The notes under the pieces were generated by a model. It did not search any database and had not been told where the DNA came from. It saw only the letters and a list, made by a program, of their open reading frames with translations. Positions 1 through 8,769 of a stretch of DNA of 38,752 nucleotides are shown here, one piece after another. Location: the NCBI GenBank assembly GCA_003220595.1, contig QHSZ01000085.1:1-38752 (forward strand), given 5' to 3'. The first letter of the stretch is position 1. The number at the start of each line of letters is the position of its first letter. The stretch comes from Candidatus Rokuibacteriota bacterium. Its GTDB lineage: Bacteria > Methylomirabilota > Methylomirabilia > Rokubacteriales > CSP1-6. The position numbers and the translations under genes were made by a program.

Positions 1-197
1 TGATCACCGTCGCCGCGCTGACCGCGATGTACCGGGGCGACCAGCTTCCCGTGCACCTCGAGCGCGCGCTGGCCAACGGCGTCACGCGCGAGGAGATCGG
101 CGAGCTCATCACCCACCTGGCCTTCTACGCGGGCTGGCCGGCCGCGATGACCGCCGGCCGCGTCGCGCGCAAGGTCTTCGACGAGGTCAGGCCATGA
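1..197 (+). CDS. carboxymuconolactone decarboxylase (CMD) family protein, C-terminal part, truncated by window start
   Basis: Frame reads ITVAALTAMYRGDQLPVHLERALANGVTREEIGELITHLAFYAGWPAAMTAGRVARKVFDEVRP-stop, typical of the CMD/AhpD-like fold; stop overlaps the next ATG (ATGA). Confidence 0.85.
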   Translation, partial: ITVAALTAMYRGDQLPVHLERALANGVTREEIGELITHLAFYAGWPAAMTAGRVARKVFDEVRP

Positions 198-1117
198 AGA
201 TCGGGTTCATCGGGCTCGGCACCATGGGGCGCCACATGGCGTTCAACCTGATCAAGGCGGGCCACGAGCTGGTGGTCCACGATGTACGGCGGGAGGCGGC
301 GACGCCTCACCGGGAGGCGGGCGCGCGCTGGGCCGAGACGCCGCGGGCGGTCGCCGAGGGGACGGAGGTGGTGTTCACCTCGCTGCCGGGCCCTCCGGAG
401 GTCGAGGCGGTCGCGCTCGGTGAGCAGGGGCTCCTGCCGGGGCTCGCCGCGGGCAAGGTCTACTTTGATCTCACGACCAACGCCCCCGCGCTCGTGCGCC
501 GCATCCACGGGGTGTTCGAGGCGCGCGGGATCCACGTGCTGGACGCGCCGGTGAGCGGCGGTCCGCGCGGCGCCGAGACGCGGAGGCTCGCCCTCTGGGT
601 CGGGGGCGACGAGGCGGTCTTCAAGCGCTACAAGGCAGTGCTCGATGCCATCGGCGACCAGCCGTACTACGTGGGCCCGATCGGCGCGGGCTCGATCGCG
701 AAGCTCGTCCACAACTGCGCCGGCTACGTCGTCCAGACGGCGCTCGCCGAGGTGTTCACGCTGGGCGTCAAGGCGGGCGTCGATCCGCTCGCCCTGTGGA
801 AGGCGGTGCGGCAGGGCGCGGGCGGGCGCCGGCGCACGTTCGACGGCCTGGCCGAGCAGTTCCTGCCCGGCAAGTTCGAGCCGGCATCGTTCGCCCTGCG
901 TTTGGCGCACAAGGACGTGACGCTGGCGACCGCCCTCGGCCGCGAGCACCGGGTGCCCATGCGTCTCGCGAACATCACACTCGAGGACCTGACCGAGGCG
1001 CTCAACCGGGGCTGGGGCGAGCGCGACTCGCGCGTCGCGATGCTCCTGCAGGAGGAGCGCGCGGGCGTCGAGATCCGCGTGCCGGAGCCGGCGATCCGCC
1101 AGGCCCTCGAGCTCTAG
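194..1117 (+). CDS. NAD(P)-dependent oxidoreductase, 3-hydroxyisobutyrate dehydrogenase family
   Basis: N-terminal Rossmann motif MKIGFIGLGTMGRHMAFNLIKAGHEL; DAPVSGGPRGAE and GAGSIAKLVHN motifs. Confidence 0.92.
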   Translation: MKIGFIGLGTMGRHMAFNLIKAGHELVVHDVRREAATPHREAGARWAETPRAVAEGTEVVFTSLPGPPEVEAVALGEQGLLPGLAAGKVYFDLTTNAPALVRRIHGVFEARGIHVLDAPVSGGPRGAETRRLALWVGGDEAVFKRYKAVLDAIGDQPYYVGPIGAGSIAKLVHNCAGYVVQTALAEVFTLGVKAGVDPLALWKAVRQGAGGRRRTFDGLAEQFLPGKFEPASFALRLAHKDVTLATALGREHRVPMRLANITLEDLTEALNRGWGERDSRVAMLLQEERAGVEIRVPEPAIRQALEL

Positions 1118-2160
1118 GCGCCCGGGCCGCGCTCCATGGAGTAGGGCTGCCAGCGCGTGAGCCCCGACTTCTCGAGGACCGACGGGTTCACGCAGCTCCG
1201 CGGCCAGCGGCCGCTGAGCACGAGCGCGATCTCGCGGCCCACGCGACGCCTGCGCTCGGGGTCGAAGCGGGCGGAGGCCGACGCCACGTGCGGCGTGAGG
1301 ATGACGTTGTCCATGCGCAGCAGGGGGTTCGTCGGCGCCACCGGCTCCTCCTCGAGCACGTCGAGGCCCGCGCCGGCGATCCAGCCCTCCTGCAGGGCCT
1401 TGACGAGCGCGCGCTCGTCCACCGTCGGGCCGCGTCCCGTGTTGATGAAGAGCGCCTCGGCCTTCATCAGGCGGAAGTGCTCCTCGGTCAGCATGTGGTG
1501 GGCGTCGGCGGTCGAGGGCGCGTGCATGGACACGATGTCCGCGCGCTTCAGCAGCTCGCCGAGGCCCACGGGCTCCACGCCGTGCTGGGTCAGGACCAGC
1601 TCCTCGACGTAAGGGTCGTAGGCGATGATGTGGAGTCCGAAGGCCCGCGCCCGGACGGCGACGGCCCTGGCCACGTGGCCGAACGCGATCAGGCCCAGCG
1701 TCTGGCCCATCAGCCGCGGAAACCGGTGCAGCAGCGGCCGGCCGTCCTTCCAGCGCCCTTCTCTGACCCACTTGTCCATGGTGGTCAGCCGGCGGAAGGT
1801 GGCGAGGATCAGCATCAGCGCGTGGTCGGCGACTTCCTCGATGAACGTATCCGGGACGTTGGTCACCGGGATGCCGCGCGCCGTGGCCGCGGCGACGTCC
1901 ACCGAGTCCACGCCGACGCTGCCGAGCGCGATCACCTTGCACTGGAGGAGACCGTCGATGATGCGCTTGGTGATGGGCCGCCCCTTGGCGTAGAGGGCAT
2001 CGGCGTCCCGCCCGGCGCCGATGAACTCATCGTCGCTCTTGGCGGCGACCTCGACGATCTCCGCGCCGAGCGGGGCGAGGGCCTCGAGCTCCGGCTCGTA
2101 ACCGGCGCCCGGCGCCGTGTAACTCACTCCGGCTGGCGTGACGACCTTGAACTTTGCCAC
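1114..2160 (-). CDS. D-isomer specific 2-hydroxyacid dehydrogenase family protein
   Basis: GLIAFGHVARAVAVRARAFGLHIIAYDPY NAD-binding region, FINTGRGPTVDERAL and DVLEEEP motifs; start ATG at 2160 with upstream GGAGGAGCGAGG. Confidence 0.92.
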   Translation of the reverse strand: MAKFKVVTPAGVSYTAPGAGYEPELEALAPLGAEIVEVAAKSDDEFIGAGRDADALYAKGRPITKRIIDGLLQCKVIALGSVGVDSVDVAAATARGIPVTNVPDTFIEEVADHALMLILATFRRLTTMDKWVREGRWKDGRPLLHRFPRLMGQTLGLIAFGHVARAVAVRARAFGLHIIAYDPYVEELVLTQHGVEPVGLGELLKRADIVSMHAPSTADAHHMLTEEHFRLMKAEALFINTGRGPTVDERALVKALQEGWIAGAGLDVLEEEPVAPTNPLLRMDNVILTPHVASASARFDPERRRRVGREIALVLSGRWPRSCVNPSVLEKSGLTRWQPYSMERGPGA

Positions 2161-2235
2161 CTCGCTCCTCCTTCAGGCGTTCGGGGCCTTGAGTGCTTTC
2201 GGGATCGGGACTCCCAGAATATACTCTCGCCCAGC

Positions 2236-3009
2236 ATGGACAGCGCGGGTCGTGTGTGGGGGGTCCTCGCCGGCTGCCTCGGCGTCGTCGCCGCGATGAC
2301 GGGCCCGACGGCGGCCGCGGAGCTCAAGGTGCTGAGCGCCGGCGCCGTGAAGGCGGTCGTCCCGGACCTGGCGGAGCAGTTCCGGCGGGAGACCGGGCAC
2401 ACGGTGCACCTCACCTTCGACACCGCGGGGGCGCTGCGACAGCGCGCGATGACCGAGCCGGCCGATGTCCTCATCATCACCGACGCGGCGATCGACGACC
2501 TGGCCCGGCAGGGCGTCGTCGTGCCGGGAACGCGGACGGACGTCGCGCGCGTCGGCATCGGCGTCGGCGTGAGGCAGGGCGCTCCGGTCCCCGACATCTC
2601 GACGCCCGACACCCTCAAGCAGACGCTCCTGTCCGTGAGATCGCTCACCTACATGGACCCGGGGAAGGGCGCCACGAGCGGCATCCACTTCGCCGGCGTG
2701 CTCGAGCGCCTGGGCATCGCCGCCGTGGTGAAGGACAAGACCCTCCTCTGGCCCGCCGGCGCGTCCGCCGAGGCGGTCGCCCAGGGCCGGGCGGAGCTCT
2801 GCGTGCAACAGATGAGCGAGATCCTGTCGGTACCTGGCGTCACGCTCGTCGGCCCGCTGCCGCCGGCGCTGCAGAAGGTGACGACGTACTCCGCCGGCCT
2901 TGCGGTGCGGAGCGCCGCGCCGGAGGCGTCCCGGGCCTGGCTCTCGTTCCTCGCCCGCCCGGCCTTCAAGGCGAAGTTCGCCGCCGCCGGCCTCGACTAC
3001 ACGGAATAG
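2236..3009 (+). CDS. periplasmic substrate-binding protein, molybdate-binding (ModA)-like
   Basis: ATG 2236 then a signal peptide; AAELKVLSAGAVKAVVPDLAEQFRRETGHTVHLTFDTAGALRQR resembles ModA-like SBP_bac_11 proteins. The longer ORF from 796 overlaps other genes and is not the real start. Confidence 0.85.
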   Translation: MDSAGRVWGVLAGCLGVVAAMTGPTAAAELKVLSAGAVKAVVPDLAEQFRRETGHTVHLTFDTAGALRQRAMTEPADVLIITDAAIDDLARQGVVVPGTRTDVARVGIGVGVRQGAPVPDISTPDTLKQTLLSVRSLTYMDPGKGATSGIHFAGVLERLGIAAVVKDKTLLWPAGASAEAVAQGRAELCVQQMSEILSVPGVTLVGPLPPALQKVTTYSAGLAVRSAAPEASRAWLSFLARPAFKAKFAAAGLDYTE

Positions 3010-3089
3010 CGGCGACCGGCCCGCGGCAGTAAACGAGGCCGCGCGCCGCGCCGTCCCACGGGGAGACGATTCCGAGAGGAGAGATCCCT

Positions 3090-3602
3090 ATGAGACGCGC
3101 ACGACTCACCATCGGCACGGTGGCGGCGATCCTGGTGGCCGTCGGGCTGGTCGCTGCCCAGGCGGAACCCCAGTTCGCCGGCACCTGGGTGCTCGACCCC
3201 GCCCAGAGCCAGCTCCCGGCGCACGCACACAAGTATTCCGACGCCCAGGCCGAGCGGCCCGACATCAAGCTGGTCGTGGAGCAGCAGGGCAATGTCTTGA
3301 AAACAACGCGGACGGTGGCCAGGGGCAGCCGCGAGCGGTCGCTGACCGAGACCTTCGTTGCCGACGGGACCGACCAGACGCAGGCGGCGCGCCACGGGAC
3401 CGTGGTGACCCGCGCGGTCTTCGACGGCGACCGGCTCGTGGTGATCGGGTCGTACGCGATGAAGGGCGAGCACGGTGACAAGACGATGTCCCGCCAGTCC
3501 GTCTGGTCGCTCTCGCCGAACGGCACGGTCCTGACGATCGAGACCACGCTGCAGACGCCCCGCGGCGCGCACAACATCAAGACCGTCTACACCCGCAGCT
3601 GA
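3090..3602 (+). CDS. hypothetical secreted protein (FAGTWVLDPAQSQ-type)
   Basis: ATG with GAGAGGAGAG upstream; N-terminal signal peptide MRRARLTIGTVAAILVAVGLVAAQA; 170 aa. Confidence 0.75.
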   Translation: MRRARLTIGTVAAILVAVGLVAAQAEPQFAGTWVLDPAQSQLPAHAHKYSDAQAERPDIKLVVEQQGNVLKTTRTVARGSRERSLTETFVADGTDQTQAARHGTVVTRAVFDGDRLVVIGSYAMKGEHGDKTMSRQSVWSLSPNGTVLTIETTLQTPRGAHNIKTVYTRS

Positions 3603-3713
3603 TCCCCGCACGACGGGGCGTCGGACCTCGGGCGCCCCATCGTCGCCGTGGCCACGACCCAGACGGGGATATAATGCCCGCCGGCAGCTCTGGACGGGCA
3701 TCCCCGCATCCTC

Positions 3714-4877
3714 GTGCCGAGGGAGGTCGGTGTGGTCACGGGAGCACCCGCGCCGTCGTCGACGGTCTCCGCGCGTGGGCTGAAGCAGGTCGCGTATTTC
3801 GACTGCCCCGGCGGCGGCCAGGTGGTCGTGGACGGGCGCGTCGCGTTCATCGCCCACATGAAGGCGCCCCATGGCACGACGCTCGTCGATGTGGGCGACC
3901 CGGCGGCGCCGCGGCGTCTCGCGACCCTCGAGGTGCCGCCCGGTACCCACTCCCACAAGGTGCGCGCGGCCCGCGGGCTCATGCTCGTGAACCGCGAGGC
4001 CCAGCCGGCGCACCCGGTGGCGGAGGGCGTCGCCGGCGGGCTCCTGATCTACGACGTCTCGCGCCCGGACCGGCCGCGCGAGATCACGTTCTGGCGCTGC
4101 GGCGGCGCGGGCGTGCACCGCTTCACCTTCGACGGCCGCTACGCCTACATCTCGCCGGAGCTCCCCGGCTACGTCGGCAACATCGTGATGATCCTCGATC
4201 TGGACGAACCGAGCCAGCCACGCGAGGTGGGGCGCTGGTGGATGCCGGGGCAGTGGATGGGCGGCGGCGAGACGCCGTCGTGGTCGGGGCGGCACCACCG
4301 CTGCCACCATCCGATTCGTCTGGGAGACCGCCTCTACGTGAGCTACTGGCACGGCGGCTTCGTGATCCTCGACATCGAGGACATGGCGAGGCCCCGGCTC
4401 GTCTCGGGGCTCGACTGGAGCCCGCCGTTCATCACGCCGACGCACACGGCGCTCCCGGTGCCGTTCCCGCTCCACGGCCGGCGCGTCCTGCTCGTGGCGG
4501 ACGAGGACGTGGCGAAGCTCGCGCCCGGACCGCCCTCGTTCCTCTGGCTCGTGGACATCAGCGACGAGCGGCGGCCGGTGCCGTTCGCGAGCTTTCAGGT
4601 GGCGGGGGTGGACGGGCGCCCGCAGCCCGAGTTCACGGGCTGCCACCAGCCGTGCGAGCGGATCACCGGGACGGAGATTCCGGTGGCCTGGTTCGCGCAC
4701 GGTCTCCGCGTCGTGGACATCGCCGACCCGCACGCGCCGCGCGAGGTCGCGCACTTCCTGCCGGCCGTCCCGGAGGGGTCCTCGCGCGTCTGCAGCAACG
4801 ACGTGTGGGTGGACGAGCGCGGGCTGATCTATCTCATCGACCGCGGGCGCGGGCTCCACATCCTCGAGCGCGTCTGA
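3714..4877 (+). CDS. LVIVD-repeat/beta-propeller-like protein
   Basis: GTG start; repeated blades such as LYVSYWHGGFVILDIEDMARPRLVS, HGLRVVDIADPHAPREVAHF and IDRGRGLHILERV. Confidence 0.75.
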   Translation: MPREVGVVTGAPAPSSTVSARGLKQVAYFDCPGGGQVVVDGRVAFIAHMKAPHGTTLVDVGDPAAPRRLATLEVPPGTHSHKVRAARGLMLVNREAQPAHPVAEGVAGGLLIYDVSRPDRPREITFWRCGGAGVHRFTFDGRYAYISPELPGYVGNIVMILDLDEPSQPREVGRWWMPGQWMGGGETPSWSGRHHRCHHPIRLGDRLYVSYWHGGFVILDIEDMARPRLVSGLDWSPPFITPTHTALPVPFPLHGRRVLLVADEDVAKLAPGPPSFLWLVDISDERRPVPFASFQVAGVDGRPQPEFTGCHQPCERITGTEIPVAWFAHGLRVVDIADPHAPREVAHFLPAVPEGSSRVCSNDVWVDERGLIYLIDRGRGLHILERV

Positions 4878-4924
4878 CGCCCACGGCGACCATCGTACCC
4901 AACCCTCACCAAGGAGGCCTCGCC

Positions 4925-5320
4925 ATGGCCACGAGCGAGACGTTCCAGAAGGGCCGCGAGCTACGGCGCCAGCTCATGGGCGACGCCTACGTCGAGCGCA
5001 TGAGCCAGACCGTCTACGGCGATCCCATCATGAAGAAGTTCATGGACGTGGCGACCGAGACCGTCTTCGGCGCGCTGTGGACGCGGCCGGGCCTGGACTT
5101 AAAAACCCGGACGCTCATCTGCGTCGTCTCCGACGCCGCCACCGCCCGCACGCCGGAGCTGGCCATCCACCTGCGCATGGCGCGCCGCCAGGGCTGGAGC
5201 GAGGACGAGCTGGTCGAGGTGCTCCTGCACCTCTCCGGCTACGTCGGCGTGCCCCTGATCCGCGAGGCCCTGCTGACGGCGAAGGAGGTCTTCGCCGAGC
5301 TGCGCAGAGAGCAGCCCTGA
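4925..5320 (+). CDS. carboxymuconolactone decarboxylase family protein
   Basis: ATG 4925 with AAGGAGG upstream; DLKTRTLICVVSDAATARTPELAIHLRMARRQGWSEDELVEVLLHLSGYVGVP. Confidence 0.92.
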   Translation: MATSETFQKGRELRRQLMGDAYVERMSQTVYGDPIMKKFMDVATETVFGALWTRPGLDLKTRTLICVVSDAATARTPELAIHLRMARRQGWSEDELVEVLLHLSGYVGVPLIREALLTAKEVFAELRREQP

Positions 5321-5332
5321 CCCGACCCCGTG

Positions 5333-5362
5333 GAGGGCGTGGCGCAGTCGCGCCACGCCCTC
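5333..5362. terminator. strong bidirectional hairpin between convergent genes
   Basis: GAGGGCGTGGCGC-AGTC-GCGCCACGCCCTC, a perfect 13-bp stem with a 4-nt loop, between the CDS ends at 5320 (+) and 5376 (-). Confidence 0.75.
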
Positions 5363-5375
5363 GACCGGCGACGCG

Positions 5376-5975
5376 CTACTTCTTCGCGGTGAGCCCGAGC
5401 CGCTGCTCGAGCACGAGGCGGACTTCCTGGGCCGCCGCCCGCCAGAGCGGGAAACCCGGCACGGCGTACTCCGCGGTGACCTGCTTGCGGAACTCGGCCA
5501 TCGCCGCGTCCTGCTGATCCTTCGGCGCGACGTCGAGCGTCTTGGCGCGGATCAGCGCGCTCTTGGCCGTCGCCGCGTGCGCGCGCTCGATCCAGCGACC
5601 GACCTCGTTCCAGTCCTTGTCGAAGAAGACGACGACCGGGATGGACTGGTAGCCGTTGTTCAGGAACGTGTCCCGCAGGTCGGCGTTCTGATCGCGCAGG
5701 AACACGCGCAGCTCGCAGCCCTGCATCGCCTCGCAGACGTGCGCGATGAGCGGCGAATTGCGGTGGACGTCGCCGCACCAGTTCTCGGCGAGCATCAGGG
5801 CGTACCGGACCTGGCTGATCCCGCTGAAGAACTTCCGCTCCTCGTCGGTCAGCACCGATTTCGCGTAGTTGTCCTCGGTGCGGGCGCGGGTGTCGCCCAT
5901 CTGGGCCATGTAGTCCTTCCAGGTCAGGCCCTTGGTGAAGCGTTGCGTGTCCACTGGAATCTTCAGCTGAGCCAT
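5376..5975 (-). CDS. thioredoxin-family protein (WCGDV active-site region)
   Basis: MAQLKIPVDTQRF... LAENWCGDVHRNSPLIAHVCEA...GYQSIPVVVFFDKDW; ATG at 5975 with GGAGGAG upstream. Confidence 0.82.
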   Translation of the reverse strand: MAQLKIPVDTQRFTKGLTWKDYMAQMGDTRARTEDNYAKSVLTDEERKFFSGISQVRYALMLAENWCGDVHRNSPLIAHVCEAMQGCELRVFLRDQNADLRDTFLNNGYQSIPVVVFFDKDWNEVGRWIERAHAATAKSALIRAKTLDVAPKDQQDAAMAEFRKQVTAEYAVPGFPLWRAAAQEVRLVLEQRLGLTAKK

Positions 5976-6063
5976 GTCGTGTCTCCTCCGTTGGCGTGTT
6001 CCGCCGTCGCCCTTTATACACCAAACGCGGCCAGGATGCGCGAGGTGTGATAGGACTCTGAGG

Positions 6064-7287
6064 GTGCGTCCGCCCGCCCGCCGCTGGCTGATCGTGGCCG
6101 CGCTGTTCGCGGTCACCTACGGCATCTCGACGCCACTCGCCGCCTACGGCGTCTTCCTGCCCGTCATCGCCGACGCGTTCGGCTGGAGCCGCGGCGCGAT
6201 CTCGACGGCGCTCTCGCTGAATCTGGTCATCGGGGGCCTGGCCGGTCTCTGGATCGGCGCGCTCGCGGACCGCCACAGCCCGCGCGTCCTGCTGGTCCCG
6301 ACGGTGGCCCTGGCCGGCGCGGCGTTCGCCCTCGTCTCGACGGTCGAGGCGCTCTGGCACCTCTACCTCTTCGTCGGGGTGCTGGGTGGGCTCGGCATGT
6401 CGAGCTTCTACCTGCTCAGCGCGTTCACCGTCACGCAATGGTTCTTCGAGCGTCGCGGTCTCGGGATCGCCCTGGTCCTCGTGGGCTTCAACCTCGGCTA
6501 CATCTCGGGCGGCCCCCTGGCCGCGTGGCTCATCGCCGTGGTCGGCTGGCGCGAGGCCTACGCGATCCTCGGGAGCGCGTGCGGGCTCGTCGCGACGCTC
6601 GGCGCGCTGAGTGTCCGCCTGCCGCGTGTCGCTGAGCGGACGGCGCTTCACCGGCCGGCGGTGCGCGGGCCGAGCAAGGGAGGCGGGGCGTCGGCGGACA
6701 CCCTGCCCGGCCTCACGCTCCGCGAGGCGCTCGCCGATCCGCGTCAGTGGTTGCTGAACGTCGCGTGGCTCCTCCTCGGCGGCCTCGCGCTGATGCTCTC
6801 CGTCCACGTCGTGCCGTTCGCGCGCGACCAGGGCATCAACCTGGCGGGCGCGTCGCTGACGCTCACGGCCTATGGCCTCGGCTCGGCGGCCGGGCGTCTC
6901 GCGGGGGGCGCGGCGGCCGACTGGCTCGGCGCGCTCGCGACCACGCGCGCGGCGTACGTGATCCAGGCGCTCGCGCTCGTCGTCCTGCTGTGGGCGCCCT
7001 CGCGCGAGCTGCTGCTCGCCTCGCTGGTGGTGTTCGGGGTGGGCTTCGCGGCCGGCGACACGATCATCGCCAAGGTGATCCCCGACGTGTTCGGCATGCG
7101 CGCGATCGGCGCCATCATGGGCGTGCTCACCCTCGGCTGGCGCTGCGGGGCCGCGCTGGGCCCGGCCGCCGCGGGGTTCCTGTACGACGCGGCGGGCTCG
7201 TACACGATCCCGTTCGGCGCGGCGCCGGTCGCCGTGCTGGTGAGCTGGGGCCTCTTCGCGCTGGGCACCAGGCGCCGGAGGCATTGA
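6064..7287 (+). CDS. MFS transporter
   Basis: Multi-TM protein with LPVIADAFGWSRGAISTALSLNLVIGGLAGLWIGALADRHSPR; GTG 6064 chosen as start. Confidence 0.9.
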   Translation: MRPPARRWLIVAALFAVTYGISTPLAAYGVFLPVIADAFGWSRGAISTALSLNLVIGGLAGLWIGALADRHSPRVLLVPTVALAGAAFALVSTVEALWHLYLFVGVLGGLGMSSFYLLSAFTVTQWFFERRGLGIALVLVGFNLGYISGGPLAAWLIAVVGWREAYAILGSACGLVATLGALSVRLPRVAERTALHRPAVRGPSKGGGASADTLPGLTLREALADPRQWLLNVAWLLLGGLALMLSVHVVPFARDQGINLAGASLTLTAYGLGSAAGRLAGGAAADWLGALATTRAAYVIQALALVVLLWAPSRELLLASLVVFGVGFAAGDTIIAKVIPDVFGMRAIGAIMGVLTLGWRCGAALGPAAAGFLYDAAGSYTIPFGAAPVAVLVSWGLFALGTRRRRH

Positions 7288-7320
7288 GCGAAGCGAGCGT
7301 CACGCGAAGGAGGTTCGGCG

Positions 7321-8319
7321 ATGGACTGTTGCGGGCACGAGGGATCGGCGAGCGGAGACGCGCGGTTCGACATCAAGCGGGTGGCGGACGGCGTCCACGT
7401 GGCGGTGGCCGCTCCCGCCTACAAGGTGAACTCCAACACTGCCATCATCGAGAGCGACGACGGCGTCCTCATCGTCGACACGCACTCCAAGCCATCGGCG
7501 GCCCGGGTGATCGTCGAGCGGCTGCGCGACATCACGCCGAAGCCGGTCCGTTACGTCGTCAACACGCACTTCCACTGGGACCACTGGCACGGCAACGAGG
7601 TGTACCCGGCCGCCTATCCTCACGCGGAGATCGTCACCAACCAGCTCACGCGCGAGGCCATGCTGAGGAAGGGGCTCAAGCGCATCCAGGACCACGTCCG
7701 CCAGGTGCCCGGGGAGATCGCGAAGCTGGAGGCGGACCTCGCCGCGGCGCGCTCGGCGGCGGAGCGCGAGCGGCTCGAGGCGAATCTGCGGCTGGCCCGG
7801 TCGTACCTGGCGGAGGTCAAGGCGCTCCAGCCCGCGCTCCCGACGATCGCCTTCGAGCGGACGCTGAAGCTCTACCGGCGTGACCGGGAGATCCAGCTCC
7901 TCCATCTGGGGCGCGCCCACACAGAGGGCGACGTGTTCGTCTACCTGCCGAAGGAGAAGGTGGTGATCACCGGCGACGCCGTGATCGGCTGGACACCCTT
8001 CATGGGCGACGGCTATCCCGAGGACTGGGCGACGACCCTCGACCGCCTCGCCGAGCTCGACTTCACCCACATCATCATGGGCCATGGGGACGTCGCCGGC
8101 CGGGACTGGCTCAGGACCTTCCGCGCCTATGTGTACGACATGGTCGAGGCCGTCCGCCGGGAGGTGGCGGCCGGCGCCACGCTCGAGGAGGTCAAGCAAC
8201 GCGTGCCCGCCACGCTCGCGCCGACCTACGAGAAGGCCTTCTCGGCGTACGGCGACTACCGGCCGTGGCGAACGGGCGTGCTCGGCAACATCGAGCGGAC
8301 GTACGCGGTGGTGAGCTAG
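7321..8319 (+). CDS. MBL-fold metallo-hydrolase
   Basis: HFHWDHWHGN metal motif, GRAHTEGDVFVYLPKEKVVITGDAV, MGHGD; GGAGG upstream. Confidence 0.92.
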   Translation: MDCCGHEGSASGDARFDIKRVADGVHVAVAAPAYKVNSNTAIIESDDGVLIVDTHSKPSAARVIVERLRDITPKPVRYVVNTHFHWDHWHGNEVYPAAYPHAEIVTNQLTREAMLRKGLKRIQDHVRQVPGEIAKLEADLAAARSAAERERLEANLRLARSYLAEVKALQPALPTIAFERTLKLYRRDREIQLLHLGRAHTEGDVFVYLPKEKVVITGDAVIGWTPFMGDGYPEDWATTLDRLAELDFTHIIMGHGDVAGRDWLRTFRAYVYDMVEAVRREVAAGATLEEVKQRVPATLAPTYEKAFSAYGDYRPWRTGVLGNIERTYAVVS

Positions 8320-8321
8320 CT

Positions 8322-8690
8322 TCAGGCGGGACGGTCGAGGCGCCGGATCTCGCCGCGGAGCTCGTGGATCTCGGGCGCGACGACGTCCTGGAATGCCTTC
8401 TTGATCTGAAGGTCTCGGTGCGGACAGGACGTCGTTGCCGCGCCTGCGGCCCCGCCTTCCATCGGGCTCAGCACCATGACCTCGGCGCCCTCGCGCAGCG
8501 GCGTGTCTCGCGCGGCCAGCTCGCCGTTCACGGCCACGGTCACGTCGGCGCCGGCCTCGACTCCGATCGCCGCGAGCAGCTCGGACACCGTGGCGCCCTC
8601 GCGCACCGTGTAGCGCTGTGGTCCGTCGGTGCCACGCGGCAGGAGGCGCCGGAGGTCGGCGAAGAGCGTGACGGTCACGGCGATGGCCAC
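8322..8690 (-). CDS. MoaD/ThiS-family sulfur-carrier-like protein with C-terminal extension
   Basis: VTVTLFADLRRLLPRG...YTVREGATVSELLAAIGVEAGADVTVAVNGELAARDTPLREGAEVMVLSPMEGG then AAGAATTSCPHRDLQIKKAFQDVVAPEIHELRGEIRRLDRPA; GTG start at 8690. Confidence 0.8.
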   Translation of the reverse strand: MAIAVTVTLFADLRRLLPRGTDGPQRYTVREGATVSELLAAIGVEAGADVTVAVNGELAARDTPLREGAEVMVLSPMEGGAAGAATTSCPHRDLQIKKAFQDVVAPEIHELRGEIRRLDRPA

Positions 8691-8769
8691 GCCCGAGTAT
8701 ACCGCGCCGTCTTGCACGGATCGGCGGCGTGGGTTACGTTCGGTCCCACATCGCCGAAAGGAGCCCAGC

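Noticed and set aside
125-1942. 605-aa minus-strand ORF
   Set aside because: Antisense to two well-supported dehydrogenase genes; low-complexity Arg/Ala/Gly/His composition typical of shadow ORFs in high-GC DNA.
796-2235. N-terminal extension of the ModA-like ORF
   Set aside because: Runs through two other genes; the signal peptide at ATG 2236 marks the plausible start.
4305-4330. TGGCAC-like -24 matches inside coding sequence (also near 8884 and 24127)
   Set aside because: Embedded in confident CDSs with poor -12 elements; no intergenic context.
5239-7284. 681-aa minus-strand ORF opposite the MFS transporter
   Set aside because: Antisense shadow of a clear MFS gene; no recognisable domain.
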